Source of the DNA: CAVQSS01 sp963746605
Lineage (GTDB): Bacteria; Desulfobacterota; RBG-13-43-22
Direction of reading: 5' to 3'
Length of the DNA: 64,000 nucleotides
Assembly: GCA_963746605.1 (NCBI GenBank)
Contig: CAVVCH010000001.1
Span: forward strand, 1-64,000
The notes under the pieces were generated by a model. That model was not told the origin of the DNA. It was given only the letters and a program-made list of their open reading frames with translations, and did not search any database. Made by a program: the position numbers and the translations under genes. Positions 8,200-18,354 of this stretch are shown in pieces; positions within the stretch are counted from its first letter, which is position 1; each line of letters opens with the position of its first letter.

Positions 8200-9428
8200 A
8201 TGAAAAAAACTTTACTTTTTGCCTTAGTCTTGGGCTTGGCCGTAATGTTTGCCGTTCCGGCTTTGGCTTTCAAGATTGAAAGCGGCAAAGACACCAGCTT
8301 TTATTTTGGCGCCCTGGTCCTGACGGATCTCGGTGCTTGGAATCGCAGTAAGGAATTAGCCCCGGGGGGGAAATCCGAGAGAACCGAGTTGATCTTAAAC
8401 CTTTCCAAGAATTCCCGGATTCGTGGAAACCTGGACGTCGGCAATGTGGGCGCCTATTGGGAAGTCCGTTTGGGTGGCGACCAGCAACTATCCAACTCCG
8501 GTAATGCCGCTTTCTCAGCTCCGGTTACTATTTTGCTGAAAGCGCTAAACTTTATGGGTATTTTAAATTCGGGAATTGCACCTTACTGGCCGGCAAGACC
8601 GATGGCCATGTATTATCGGTGGTCCCTTATCAGAATTTAGGGAAACTTAACAATGATCACAATGCCGGTTACGGCTGGGGCGCCATTAATGACCAAAGGA
8701 ACGCCCAGGTTCGTTTCTCCCAGGATATTTCCAAGGCCTTCGGGTACGACTTTTCTTTGGTCCAGCCCATGTATTATCAGGATAATGGAACCGGGACAGT
8801 TGCCGCTTCAGCCGCTGGCGCCCAACAATCCCTGGGCACTTTTCCCCTGACCGCTCTTAAATTGCGGATGAATTTTGGCATGGTCTCCCTGATGCCGGCC
8901 GGCTTTGTCCAATACGTCAAATGGAATGATTTACCGAAAGTCGGCGGCAATAGTCCGGATGACAACATGACCTCTTGGGGCGCGGTGTTACCGGTCGTGG
9001 TTAAGGCCGGGGCCTTTACGGGCACCATCCAGGGTATGTATGGACAAAACCTGAGTTCCGCTCTTTCGACGAGTGGCGGCCCGCTGAGCGGGCAGAGCAT
9101 CTATTGGGGTTATCGGCGATCGACTAATGGGGCCATCAAAAATACCACCGGCTGGTCCGGTTTTATCGACCTGGCCTTCGCCTCCGGACCGATTACACCT
9201 CACATCTATGCCGGCTATGATAAGGCCCAGAATGACGACATCTATGTGGGCGACAAGTACAATGCCCGCCAGATGTACGGTGCGGCCGTCAACTGGAAGA
9301 TCGCCGACAGCTTCTATGTCGTTCCGGAATTCACCTATTACGATTGGGGTAAGAACCCGCTCGTCAAAGGAAACCCCGACCTGGGCAAGGAATGGTTGGC
9401 CGGCGTGGAGTTCCAGTTCGTATTCTAA
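8200..9428 (+). CDS. outer-membrane beta-barrel (porin-like) protein, frameshifted
   Basis: A roughly 409-residue protein with a signal peptide (MKKTLLFALVLGLAVMFAVP, cleavage after ALA) and a strong AAGGAG ribosome-binding site. Reading in the first frame stops at 8640; a shift near 8511-8516 joins it to the second frame as NAAF-LSSGYYFAESAKLYGYF, then continues to 9428. The barrel shows alternating aromatic strands throughout and ends in EFQFVF, the terminal phenylalanine recognised by the BAM machinery. A one-base deletion explains the break and may be a sequencing error. It resembles porin-like OMPs of Desulfobacterota; the substrate is unknown. A hairpin and a small periplasmic gene follow. 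Confidence 0.75.
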
Positions 9429-9442
9429 CCTGACTCGTAAAC

Positions 9443-9480
9443 CCGGGGGAGGGGAGGCTTTTCGGCCTCTCCTTCCCCGG
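9443..9480 (+). other. intercistronic 16-bp RNA hairpin
   Basis: The arms 9443-9458 and 9465-9480 pair over 16 bp (14 Watson-Crick, 2 G-U) around a six-base loop. There is no T-run after it, so it is less likely a terminator than a transcript-stabilising hairpin between the abundant porin message and the gene at 9510. Confidence 0.6.
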
Positions 9481-9509
9481 AAAACCAAATCTAAAAACTA
9501 TGAGGTGAT

Positions 9510-9902
9510 ATGATGCACGGAATCAAAAAGCACACGCTGTTACCGGCTGTATTGTTGGTGGTATTCCTCCTGATTCCCCTGGTGGTCAACGCGGACACGA
9601 TCAAGGGAAAGCTGGAGGGTATTACTTGTCTCCTGAAAGGGTACATCTGCCCGCTGGATAAAGCCGATCCGATGATCAACCTGGAAAACGATTTTGTGTT
9701 GGTTACGGCCGACGGGAAATACTATTATCTGTCGAATATCGGCCTGGGCCTCAAAGCCCGGCATGCCCTGGAAGTGGTCGAGGCAACCGGAAAGGTTAAC
9801 GAGAAATACATGAGCATGATGGTCGAAACCCTCAGCGTAGGCGGCAAGGTCGTTTGGAGCAAACAGGCTGAAGAAGAAATGATGAAGGAGATCCAGCCCT
9901 AA
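9510..9902 (+). CDS. small periplasmic protein, unknown function
   Basis: A 130-residue protein with a signal peptide (LLPAVLLVVFLLIPLVVNA). The mature part is beta-rich with two cysteines (GITCLLKGYICPLDKADP) and a GKYYYLSNI strand, suggesting a small OB-like or beta-sandwich fold. A second ATG (9513) follows directly; either could start. It sits behind the porin and ends just before a strong terminator, so the two form a transcription unit. No function assigned. Confidence 0.7.
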   Translation: MMHGIKKHTLLPAVLLVVFLLIPLVVNADTIKGKLEGITCLLKGYICPLDKADPMINLENDFVLVTADGKYYYLSNIGLGLKARHALEVVEATGKVNEKYMSMMVETLSVGGKVVWSKQAEEEMMKEIQP

Positions 9903-9928
9903 TTGATCCAAGATCAATTGACCCTTAA

Positions 9929-9957
9929 GGCGGCGGGTTACCCCGCCGCCTTTTTTT
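9929..9957 (+). terminator. rho-independent terminator
   Basis: A nine-base GC-only stem (GGCGGCGGG / CCCGCCGCC) with a TTAC loop, followed by seven T. It closes the porin/periplasmic-protein unit. Confidence 0.93.
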
Positions 9958-9984
9958 CTCCTTTTTCCCCCGCCTTGCAGGGCT

Positions 9985-10937
9985 TCATTTAGTTTTGGTG
10001 ATCTCTTCCGCTACCCCGTTTTGCTCGGCCAGGACACCGGCCACCTTGGCCCAGTCCACCTGAGCGGTCAATCCCTGTTTTTGGGCCAGCGCCTGGGCGT
10101 GGTTCCAATAGGAGAGTTGCTTCTGGTAGACGTTGGGATGCACTTCCAAAAATATTTTTTTATCCGGGGTTTGAGCCAATTTGATCGGCTCGTAGATAAT
10201 GGAAATGGGGGTTCCCGGCTTGATATAGGGGAACAGCTCTCCAATGTCCTCGGGGAGCATCCGGATGCAGCCGTGCGAAGTGGAGTGACCGATGCTTTCC
10301 GGCCAAATGGTGGAATGAATCCCATAACCGGCCGCGGAAAGAGGCAGCCAGTACTTGCCCAGGGGATTATCCGGCCCCGGGGGGACCTTTTCCACCACCA
10401 ACCTGCCTTCTTTTTGCATTTCTTCCTGGATGGATTGAGGAACGGTCCAGGTGGGATTCTTGAATTTACCCATAATCGTAAAAGTGCCGTTCGGAGTCTG
10501 CCAATCGGGGCGGCCGATAGCCACCGGGAACCGTTTAACCAGGGTTCCATTGGCGAACAAGTAGATCATATGGCCCGGAAGGTTCAAAAGCAGCCCCTCG
10601 CTAACGGAGGACTGGGGGAAAATATGGCGGTTGTTTATCTGCAGGGTCTTGCCTATGGAGAGGGCAAAGGGAGGTTGAAGGTCGTTGGTTCGGGCCAGGT
10701 ATTCCCAGCGCTGCCCCAACCGACCGGCGATGGCGTATAGGGAGTCCCCGTTCCGGGTCCGGTAGGACAATTCCCCCCCTGAATCTGGGACCAGGGAAAG
10801 GCCGTATTCCCGTAGGCGAGAGGCAGGCCCGGGCCGCCAAGAACGATAAAGCAGAAGATTAAGCAAAAATAATTGAACTTCTGGATAGAAATTCGATCTG
10901 AAATCCGCCGAGCCCCTGTTTTCCAATTTCCAATCAT
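9985..10937 (-). CDS. LysM-L,D-transpeptidase (YkuD/ErfK), frameshifted at a poly-G tract
   Basis: Peptidoglycan-modifying L,D-transpeptidase. The long ORF (9985-10926) holds a LysM-like domain (SYRTRNGDSLYAIAGRLGQR) and the YkuD catalytic domain with the active-site SHGCIRM preceded by HSTIWPESIGH. Its own N-terminus lacks an export signal. A second frame (10653-10937, MIGNWKTGARR...) supplies a hydrophobic signal segment (FNYFCLIFCFIVLGG...LAYG) and then FPWSQIQGG, which joins ELSYRTRNG if one G is added to the G7 run at 10773-10779. So the gene is one protein of about 316 residues with an indel in a homopolymer. It would cross-link peptidoglycan or attach proteins in the periplasm. Confidence 0.82.
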
Positions 10938-11093
10938 ATGATTAATTTAATAAAACCCTTTTCTTTTTCTGTCAAGCTCCTAATATCCATTTGACCGCCA
11001 GATCGATCTCTATTACTATTATTAATCGGAAACAAACGCCACCGCTTAACCCGGAAATGATCACCCCTAAATAATTTTGAGAGGAGTCGGCGG

Positions 11094-12020
11094 ATGAGGA
11101 TCTTTGAAGACATAACCCGGACGATCGGAAATACTCCCCTGGTTCAATTGAGGCGGGTAACCCAGGGTTGCCTGGCCGAAGTGGTCGGGAAACTGGAATC
11201 TTTTAATCCCTTGGGCTGCGTCAAAGAACGGATCGCCCTCTCCATGATCGAAGCAGCGGAAAGGGAAAACCGGATCGGCCCCAAGACGGTGCTCATCGAA
11301 CCCACCTCCGGCAACACCGGGATAGGCCTGGCCTGCGTCTGCGCCTCCCGAGGATACCGGTTGATCCTGACTATGCCCGAGACCATGAGCATCGAGCGGC
11401 GCAAGCTGCTTAAGCTGCTGGGTGCGGAAATGATCTTAACCCCGGGGACCGAGGGGATGCGCGGAGCCATTCAGAGGGCCCAGGAATTGGCCCGGGAATA
11501 TCCGGATTCCTTCATCCCGCAGCAGTTTCAAAACCCCCATAATCCTGAAGCCCATCGCCTCACCACCGCCCGGGAAATCTGGGATGACACCGAAGGACAG
11601 GCGGACATCCTGGTCTCCGGGGTGGGAACCGGCGGCACCATTACCGGCGTGGCTGAGGCCCTGAAGGCCCGCAAGCCTTCTTTCCGGGCCATTGCCGTGG
11701 AACCCCGGGATTCACCGGTTTTGTCCGGAGGGAAGCCGGGTCCTCACAAGATCCAGGGCATCGGGGCCGGATTTATCCCGGAGGTCTTAAACCTCGACCT
11801 CATCGATGAAATCATCCAGGTCGGCAATGACGAAGCCATCGATACCACCCGCCGCTTGGCCCGGGAGGAAGGAATAGTCTGCGGCATATCTTCGGGAGCC
11901 GCCATGTGGGCGGCTCTGCAGGTGGCCCGGAGACCGGAAAATCAGGGCCGTTTGATCGTGGTCATTTTTCCGGACACGGGCGAACGCTATTTAAGCACCG
12001 CCCTGACGGAATTCGATTGA
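11094..12020 (+). CDS. cysK: cysteine synthase (O-acetylserine sulfhydrylase)
   Basis: A 308-residue fold-type II PLP enzyme making cysteine from O-acetylserine and sulfide. The PLP lysine is Lys44 in NPLGCVKERIA (the family usually has NPxxSVKDR; here a Cys and Glu replace Ser and Asp). The substrate loop TSGNTG is at about 71-76, the phosphate-binding GTGGTITGV at about 178-186, and the C-terminal GISSGA at about 265-270. The start follows a GAGAGGAG ribosome-binding site. CysK versus CysM or cystathionine beta-synthase-like is not fully separable. Confidence 0.92.
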   Translation: MRIFEDITRTIGNTPLVQLRRVTQGCLAEVVGKLESFNPLGCVKERIALSMIEAAERENRIGPKTVLIEPTSGNTGIGLACVCASRGYRLILTMPETMSIERRKLLKLLGAEMILTPGTEGMRGAIQRAQELAREYPDSFIPQQFQNPHNPEAHRLTTAREIWDDTEGQADILVSGVGTGGTITGVAEALKARKPSFRAIAVEPRDSPVLSGGKPGPHKIQGIGAGFIPEVLNLDLIDEIIQVGNDEAIDTTRRLAREEGIVCGISSGAAMWAALQVARRPENQGRLIVVIFPDTGERYLSTALTEFD

Positions 12021-12099
12021 CCGCGACCACTAATAAACAGTCTCAGAATGACAAAAAAGACAAGCGGGAAGGCCTAATCCATTCCCAAGAAAGAACAAC

Positions 12100-14193
12100 G
12101 TGGAAACATTCTTCTATCCCAAAAGCGTGGCCGTGATCGGGGTTTCCAACACCCCCAACAACCTGGGTAAAAACATTGTCAACAACCTGATGGAATTCCA
12201 GTTTTCCGGGGAGATCTATTCGGTAGGACCCAAGGGGGGGGTCCTGTTCGGGCAAAAGATCTATCCCGAGATCAGCCAGATACCGGGGAAGATCGACTTG
12301 GCCGTCATTCTGACCCCGGCCCCGACCGTTCCGAACATCCTCGATCAATGCGGCCGATTAGGCATTCGCTTCGCGATCATTGAATCCGGGGGGTTCCGGG
12401 AATTTTCCCGGGAGCGGACCCAATTGGAAGGAGAGATCTTGGCCGTAGCCCGGAAATATGACCTCCGTTTTATCGGTCCCAACGGCATTGGCAACATCAA
12501 CATGGAAAACGGTCTGTGCCTGCCCTTTATGCATTTAAACCGGGAAATGCGGCTGGGCCATATTTCCATCCTGGCCCAAAGCGGCGGAGTCGGCTTGAGT
12601 TATCTCGGATTCCTGGCCAGTGAGAATATCGGGATCAACAAGTTCGTCAGTATGGGGAACAAACTCAATGTCGATGAAAACGACCTGCTCGAATACCTCA
12701 TCCGGGATCCGGGGACCGAGGTGATTTGCCTGTACCTGGAGGGTTTGAGCAACGGGCGCCGGCTGATGGAACTAATCAGCGCCTCCCCGAAACCGGTGCT
12801 CATCCACAAATCCAATACCGGTCCCAGCAGCGCCCGGATCGCCTTTTCCCATACGGCCGCCATGTTGTCGGATAATAAAGTGGTGGATGCCGCCTTCCAT
12901 CAGGCCGGGGCCATTCGGGTACAGGATTTTGAAGAGGTCATCAATTACCTGAAGATCATGACCTTGCCCCGTTTGCGGGGCAATCGACTGGCCGTTATTT
13001 CCCGCTCCGGAGGCCACGCCGTGGTGGCGGCCGATGCCTGTTCCAAATATGGATTTCACCTCCCGGCCTTCCCCCGAAGTTTTCTGGAGGAATTCGAGAA
13101 ACATTTTCGGGCCAGCGTAATTACCTTGTCCAATCCCCTGGACTTGGGCGACCTCTTTGACCTGCCCGTGTATGTGCAGATCATGGAGGAAACCTTGAAA
13201 CGGGAGGATATTGACGGCGCTCTGCTGATCCACGGGTATCGGGCCGAACAGGAAAAAGAAGATTCCCGGAAGATGATCCAGAAGGCGGAGGAACTGAGCC
13301 TGCGATTTCAAAAACCGGTGGCGGTCTGTATCTTTGCCGAAGACCTGGAAATCTCCTACCTAAAAAAACATTATACCATGCCGATCTTCTTGTCTCCCGA
13401 AAAGGCCACCCAGGCCCTACACCTCTCGCTGCGCTTCACCCGGCAAAAAGTGCAGGGGCTAAGAGCCGAACCCGGGAAGCGGACGGTCGACCGGGAAGCA
13501 GTGGCCGCCGTTTTAAAACGGGCCCATGAGGCCGGTCGACCCCTGTATCTATACGAAGGCCTGGAGGTTTTGCGGCACTACGGCTTTCCGGTCATTCCCC
13601 ACGAACGCGCCCGATCGCTGGACCAGGCTTTGGATCAGGGGCAACAACTGGGTTACCCCCTGGCCCTTAAGCTGGCTATTCCCTATGTGGCCCACAAGTT
13701 TGATGTGGGCGGGGTCCATTTAAACCTGAAAAACCCGGAAGACCTTAAACAAGCTTATTATCAACTTCAAGACCTGGCCCTCAAAGAGCCGGCTGTCCAC
13801 GAGGGTTTTACCGTGGTCCTCCAAAAAATGTCCCCCCGGGGACGAGAGATCATCCTGGGCGGCAAACAGGACGGCAACTTCGGACCGGTTATCGTCTTCG
13901 GTATCGGCGGTCTTTATGTAGAAGTGATCGGCGATGTGGTGTTGCGGGTGGCCCCGATCAATCGCATCGAAGCACAATCCATGATCCAGGAAATCAAGGG
14001 CATCAAACTGTTGCAGGGTGTGCGGGGTCAGAAGAATTCCGACCTGGAGACCATCGTGGATGCGGTGATTCGGCTTTCCGATCTGCTCACGGACTTTCCC
14101 CAAATCGCCGAAATCGATATCAATCCCATCATGGTTTACGAAGCCGGGAGCGGAGGCCAGGTATTGGACGCCCGGATGGTCCTGGAAAAATAG
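12100..14193 (+). CDS. ADP-forming acyl-CoA synthetase (fused alpha-beta)
   Basis: A 697-residue NDP-forming acyl-CoA synthetase that interconverts acyl-CoA + ADP + Pi and acid + CoA + ATP (substrate-level phosphorylation). Order: CoA-binding Rossmann domain (1-130, SVAVIGVSNTPNNLGKNI), succinyl-CoA-ligase-like domains (about 140-450) with the phosphohistidine motif FSHTAAML, then a C-terminal ATP-grasp domain (about 470-697; FTVVLQKM, GFG-like FGPVIVFGIGG, IDINPIM). Starts at GTG 12100 with AAGAAAG upstream; no ATG is nearby. Together with korDABC it could conserve energy from 2-oxoacid-derived acyl-CoA, although the genes are not in one operon. Confidence 0.9.
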   Translation: METFFYPKSVAVIGVSNTPNNLGKNIVNNLMEFQFSGEIYSVGPKGGVLFGQKIYPEISQIPGKIDLAVILTPAPTVPNILDQCGRLGIRFAIIESGGFREFSRERTQLEGEILAVARKYDLRFIGPNGIGNINMENGLCLPFMHLNREMRLGHISILAQSGGVGLSYLGFLASENIGINKFVSMGNKLNVDENDLLEYLIRDPGTEVICLYLEGLSNGRRLMELISASPKPVLIHKSNTGPSSARIAFSHTAAMLSDNKVVDAAFHQAGAIRVQDFEEVINYLKIMTLPRLRGNRLAVISRSGGHAVVAADACSKYGFHLPAFPRSFLEEFEKHFRASVITLSNPLDLGDLFDLPVYVQIMEETLKREDIDGALLIHGYRAEQEKEDSRKMIQKAEELSLRFQKPVAVCIFAEDLEISYLKKHYTMPIFLSPEKATQALHLSLRFTRQKVQGLRAEPGKRTVDREAVAAVLKRAHEAGRPLYLYEGLEVLRHYGFPVIPHERARSLDQALDQGQQLGYPLALKLAIPYVAHKFDVGGVHLNLKNPEDLKQAYYQLQDLALKEPAVHEGFTVVLQKMSPRGREIILGGKQDGNFGPVIVFGIGGLYVEVIGDVVLRVAPINRIEAQSMIQEIKGIKLLQGVRGQKNSDLETIVDAVIRLSDLLTDFPQIAEIDINPIMVYEAGSGGQVLDARMVLEK

Positions 14194-14230
14194 GGTTGGG
14201 AGAGTGAAACGAAACACAACTCTAAAAAAC

Positions 14231-14385
14231 TGAACATCGAACATCGAACGTCCAACATCGAACATCGAATGTGGAATAGGAAAAGATAAAGAAATCCTGC
14301 CGAGGCGGGACTGGATGTTCGGTCTTGGATCTTTTGCCTTTTATTCAATGTTGGACGTTCGATGTTCAATGTTCGATGTTCATTG
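14231..14385. repeat. palindromic repeat, family A copy 1
   Basis: Left arm (14232-14271) contains iterated AACATCGAAC units around GTCCAACATCGAA. Right arm (14343-14384) is the inverse, CAATGTTGGACGTTCGATG. About 70 bp lie between them. A second element of the same design is at 18355-18658. It fills the 288-bp gap before recD2. Confidence 0.85.
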
Positions 14386-14481
14386 GTTTTGGCAAATTGG
14401 GTTCCTGCCCGTGCGGGGGGATAATACGATAAAATATCCGGACCCCGAGCTACCTGAGGCGAAGCCTCAACAATAAACCCG

Positions 14482-16683
14482 ATGGCGATTGGAATCATGC
14501 CCCTGTCCCCCGAGAAGAACAGCATCAGCCTCGAAGGTCATGTAGAACGGATCACCTACAGCGACCAAGAGAGCCATTTCATCATCGCCAAGCTGAAACT
14601 GAAAGGCCAGCGGGAGCTGGTGACCGTCATCGGTAACCTGATGGCCGTCGGCCTGGGTGAACGTCTTAAGATCCAGGGGGTTTATGAACGCCATCCCAAG
14701 TACGGCCTGCAGTTGCGGGTGGAGCGATACGAATCGATGGCCCCGGCTACGGAGATCGGCATTGAAAGGTATCTGGGCTCCGGTTTGATCAAAGGGATTG
14801 GACCGGAGATGGCTAAACGGATCGTCGGTCGTTTTGGTCTTAAGACTCTGGAGGTTCTTGATAAAAATCCGGGACAATTGTCATTGGTGGAGGGGATTGG
14901 GCCTAAAAGGGTCAGCCAGCTTAAAAAGTCCTGGGAAGCGCAAAAAGAGGTCCGCCAGATCATGATTTTTTTGCAGGGACATGGGATTACCACCGGATTG
15001 GCCTCCAAGATCTTCAAAAGCTATGGACGGGAGGCAATCACCCGGATTCAGGAAAATCCCTTTGATCTGGCCAGCGACCTCTTCGGGGTGGGTTTCATTA
15101 CCGCCGACCGATTGGCGGAAAAGCTGGGCATGGCCAGAGAAGCCCCCCAAAGAGTGGAAGCCGGTATAACCCATGTATTGCAGCAGAAGGCCGAAGAAGG
15201 ACACACCGGCTTTCCCCAGGAGGAATTGGTTAGACAAGCCGCTGAACTGTTGAAAGTCGAAGTCGATCGGGTTGACCGAGCGCTTTCAGACCTGTTGCAA
15301 CGGCAGCAACTTCAGGTTAGGCCGGACCCGGAAGGACCGCCGCTCATTTTCCTGCCCTATTTGAGTCATTGTGAGGAGGGGCTGTCCCAACGGATCAATG
15401 AATTCCTGTCCCAAAAAAATCGCCTGCCCAGCAGTCGGATTCGACAGGCGGCGGGGGTGGAACAAACCTTCGGACTTCATCTGGCCGGCCGGCAGCAGGA
15501 GGCCTTCGAAAAGGCGCTGACCCAAAAACTGCTGATCATCACCGGAGGACCCGGTACCGGAAAAACCACCCTGGTGCGATCGATCCTGGAAGCCTTCCGG
15601 CGATCTGATCTGAAATGCATATTGATGGCCCCCACGGGCCGGGCGGCCAAAAGGCTTTCCGAAGTTACCCACTACCCGGCCGCCACCATCCATCGCACCT
15701 TGGGCTACAGCCCTCACCAGAAGCGATTTATCCGGGACCGCGGCCATCCGCTGGAGGCTGATCTGATCATCGTCGATGAGGCCTCGATGATCGATACGGT
15801 CCTGATGTATCACCTGTTTAGGGCCGTTCCGGATCGGGCGGTATTGATCCTGGTGGGAGACGTTTACCAGCTACCTTCGGTCGGCCCGGGTCAGGTTCTG
15901 GCTGATCTGATCGGGTCCCGTCGAATCCCGGTGGTGGAATTGGACCATATTTTTCGACAGGCCGAAGGCAGTCTGATCGTCTCGAACGCCCATCGCATCC
16001 ACCTGGGGGAGCTGCCGCTGATTCCACCGGAAACACAGGAGAGAAAACAGGAATTCTATTTTATTCACCAGGAGGATCCGGAAAAGGCGGCTCGTTGGAT
16101 CCTGGAACTGGTGGGGAAAAAAATACCGGAACGGTATGCCCTGGATCCTTTTGGAGAGATCCAGGTCCTGACCCCCATGTACAAGGGGGCCGTGGGCGCG
16201 GAAAACTTGAATCAATTGCTGCAGGAGGGCTTAAATCCCGGAACGACCGGACTGCAGCGGGGTCCCCGTTTCTATAAGGTGGGCGACAAGGTGATGCAGG
16301 TACGCAATAATTACGACCGGGAAGTCTTCAACGGGGACCTGGGACGGATCGCCAAGATCGATTCCGAGCAACAGGAAATCGTGGTGAATTTTGACGGCCA
16401 GTTTGTGACCTATGATTTCAGCGATCTGGACGAATTAACCCTGGCCTACGCCATCTCCGTTCATAAATCCCAGGGAAGCGAATACCCGGCCGTCGTCCTG
16501 CCGGTGATGACCCAGCACTATATTCTGCTGCAGCGGAACCTGATCTACACGGCCGTTACCCGGGCCAAGCGCTTGATCGTTCTCATCGGCACCAAAAAGG
16601 CCCTGGCCATGGGCATCAAGAACAACAAGACCCAGGCCCGGTATACGGCCCTTCGGGAGCGGTTAAGCCAAGGGATGGGGTAA
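14482..16683 (+). CDS. recD2: RecD2-type ATP-dependent 5'-3' DNA helicase
   Basis: A 733-residue SF1B helicase of the RecD2 (RecD-like without RecBC) class. The N-terminal OB-like domain (SLEGHVERITYSDQES) and helix-hairpin-helix repeats (LIKGIGPEMAKRIV, LVEGIGPKRVSQLKK) precede the motor core. Motif I is GGPGTGKTT (about 356-364), motif Ia MAPTGRAAKRL, motif II VDEASMID, motif III VGDVYQLPSVGPG, motif V/VI AYAISVHKSQGSEYP and TAVTRAKRL. Length is normal for the family. The start has no strong ribosome-binding site; Met6 is an alternative. Confidence 0.95.
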   Translation: MAIGIMPLSPEKNSISLEGHVERITYSDQESHFIIAKLKLKGQRELVTVIGNLMAVGLGERLKIQGVYERHPKYGLQLRVERYESMAPATEIGIERYLGSGLIKGIGPEMAKRIVGRFGLKTLEVLDKNPGQLSLVEGIGPKRVSQLKKSWEAQKEVRQIMIFLQGHGITTGLASKIFKSYGREAITRIQENPFDLASDLFGVGFITADRLAEKLGMAREAPQRVEAGITHVLQQKAEEGHTGFPQEELVRQAAELLKVEVDRVDRALSDLLQRQQLQVRPDPEGPPLIFLPYLSHCEEGLSQRINEFLSQKNRLPSSRIRQAAGVEQTFGLHLAGRQQEAFEKALTQKLLIITGGPGTGKTTLVRSILEAFRRSDLKCILMAPTGRAAKRLSEVTHYPAATIHRTLGYSPHQKRFIRDRGHPLEADLIIVDEASMIDTVLMYHLFRAVPDRAVLILVGDVYQLPSVGPGQVLADLIGSRRIPVVELDHIFRQAEGSLIVSNAHRIHLGELPLIPPETQERKQEFYFIHQEDPEKAARWILELVGKKIPERYALDPFGEIQVLTPMYKGAVGAENLNQLLQEGLNPGTTGLQRGPRFYKVGDKVMQVRNNYDREVFNGDLGRIAKIDSEQQEIVVNFDGQFVTYDFSDLDELTLAYAISVHKSQGSEYPAVVLPVMTQHYILLQRNLIYTAVTRAKRLIVLIGTKKALAMGIKNNKTQARYTALRERLSQGMG

Positions 16684-16780
16684 AGCCCTTTCGCCGAAAC
16701 CCAACCGCTGATGAACAATTTGAAATTGGATCATTTGAATTTGTTTCGAGTTTCGATATTCGGATTTCGGATTTGAAGCT

Positions 16781-18337
16781 TTAAGGCGCCTTAAAATCGA
16801 ATCCCCGGTAGCGGAGACAATGATAGATCTTGAATGTTCTTAAGGGGTATTCTCCCCGATAGACGGTGAAAGGCTCCAGGGGTTCCACTTTTTCAAAAAA
16901 ACGGGTTAGCAGATCAGAGCTCTCATAAGAAAAATTTTCAAAAGAACTCCAGACGAAAAGGGCATCCTTCCCTTTGAGTGGGGCCGGGTCGAACCAGAAA
17001 TCGTAGGCCAGGGCCTTTTTACCCAGCGCTGTCTGGGCGTACACGGGAGGATGCCCTTTTAATTCGAACCATAATTCCGAGGCCGTTTTATGTCCCCAGG
17101 CCAGGATAAAGGGTAGCTGGTTCGAGCCGCTTCTCGCTTGGATCTTTTGCTGTTCATCCTGCAGGTGACCGGCCAATTCCCGCCAGCCGGTCAGGGTATC
17201 CATAGAGCCCGAAACCTTGATTTGGGGAACAAAGGGCCAGAGGTGCAACAGGATAAAAAACGCCCCCACCGTCACCCAGGTCCAGACGGCTATTCCTCGG
17301 TAGACCCATCTCCAGGTAAAGATCTTTTCTTGATAGTAGCCCATCATTAGAATAATCAAGGGCAGGTAAGCCGGGATTAACCAGTTCATCTTGACCCATT
17401 CCCGGGTGGCCACCAGAGTGAACAGGCCGATCATGGGCAGGCTCAAGAATAAAAGGTAATTCTCCTTCCAGCTTGGCCGCCGGAAAAATCGTTTGACCGC
17501 CAGTCCCATAGCGACCGCCATTCCGGCAAAGACCAGGGGAGAGACGACGCCGGCCTGAGAGGCCAGAAAGGCGCCCAAGTCAGCAGGGGAGAATTTACCC
17601 AGCTCCCGGGCCCGGTCGGTGGATTGAAAGGCGAAGGAGGCCCAGTGGTGGTCTGCGTTCCAGAGGAAAACCGGTGAAAAAATCAGCGCCGCCAGGACCC
17701 AGCCTCCGTAGAGCTCCCAGCGCTTCAGGTGGTGTCGTCGATCCGGGGTAAAAAGGAAGAAAAGCAACAGGGAGGCCGGGAATAATAGGGCTGTGTATTT
17801 CGATAAGAGGGCACATCCCAGGGATATTCCGGATAAGAGGTGATAGGGGTATCGGTTGTTTTGAATGGCTTTCAGGGTCAGAGCCCCCGACAGGGTCCAG
17901 AAGAACACCAGAGGACTGTCCGGAGTAATGATCAGGGCGGTCATGGCGTAAGAGGGCAGTAAGGTGGAAATCGTCCCGGTCCAGAAGCCGACCCGGGAAT
18001 CGAATAGTTCTTTTCCCAGGAAATAAGCCAACAGGGAAAAGCCGAAGGAGAAGAGCAGGGCGCCCAAGCGGATGACGACCGCCTGATCACCCAGGAAATA
18101 AGTGAAAACCCCGATGACGTAGGCGGTCAGGGGGGGATGGTCAAAATAGCTCCAGGCCGGGTGTAGGGAAAAAACCCAGTAATAGGCCTCCTGCGGGCTC
18201 AAGGGCAGGAGGGCGGCTACCGCCAATCGTCCTCCCAGGAGCAAGGCCAGCAGGAGCAGAAGCTTTCTTAGATAGGAACGATCCGTGCGAGGGTGGCATT
18301 GGATTTGGATGCTAATGGATCTTGATCGGGGGTGCAA
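16781..18337 (-). CDS. GT39 (ArnT/PMT-like) membrane glycosyltransferase
   Basis: A 518-residue integral membrane glycosyltransferase of the dolichyl-phosphate-mannose/undecaprenyl-phosphate-sugar family. After a short basic N-terminus comes TM1 (LLLLLALLLGGRLAVAALL) and then the first periplasmic loop with the acidic catalytic-type motif SPQEAYYWVFSLHPAWSYFDHPP, characteristic of GT39/ArnT-like proteins. About 11-12 hydrophobic segments follow and then a soluble C-terminal domain. It would transfer a sugar from a lipid carrier to lipid A, glycan or protein; the acceptor is unknown. It stands between family A repeats and recD2, converging on the latter. Confidence 0.85.
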   Translation of the reverse strand: MHPRSRSISIQIQCHPRTDRSYLRKLLLLLALLLGGRLAVAALLPLSPQEAYYWVFSLHPAWSYFDHPPLTAYVIGVFTYFLGDQAVVIRLGALLFSFGFSLLAYFLGKELFDSRVGFWTGTISTLLPSYAMTALIITPDSPLVFFWTLSGALTLKAIQNNRYPYHLLSGISLGCALLSKYTALLFPASLLLFFLFTPDRRHHLKRWELYGGWVLAALIFSPVFLWNADHHWASFAFQSTDRARELGKFSPADLGAFLASQAGVVSPLVFAGMAVAMGLAVKRFFRRPSWKENYLLFLSLPMIGLFTLVATREWVKMNWLIPAYLPLIILMMGYYQEKIFTWRWVYRGIAVWTWVTVGAFFILLHLWPFVPQIKVSGSMDTLTGWRELAGHLQDEQQKIQARSGSNQLPFILAWGHKTASELWFELKGHPPVYAQTALGKKALAYDFWFDPAPLKGKDALFVWSSFENFSYESSDLLTRFFEKVEPLEPFTVYRGEYPLRTFKIYHCLRYRGFDFKAP

Positions 18338-18354
18338 GAAAAAATGAACGTCGC

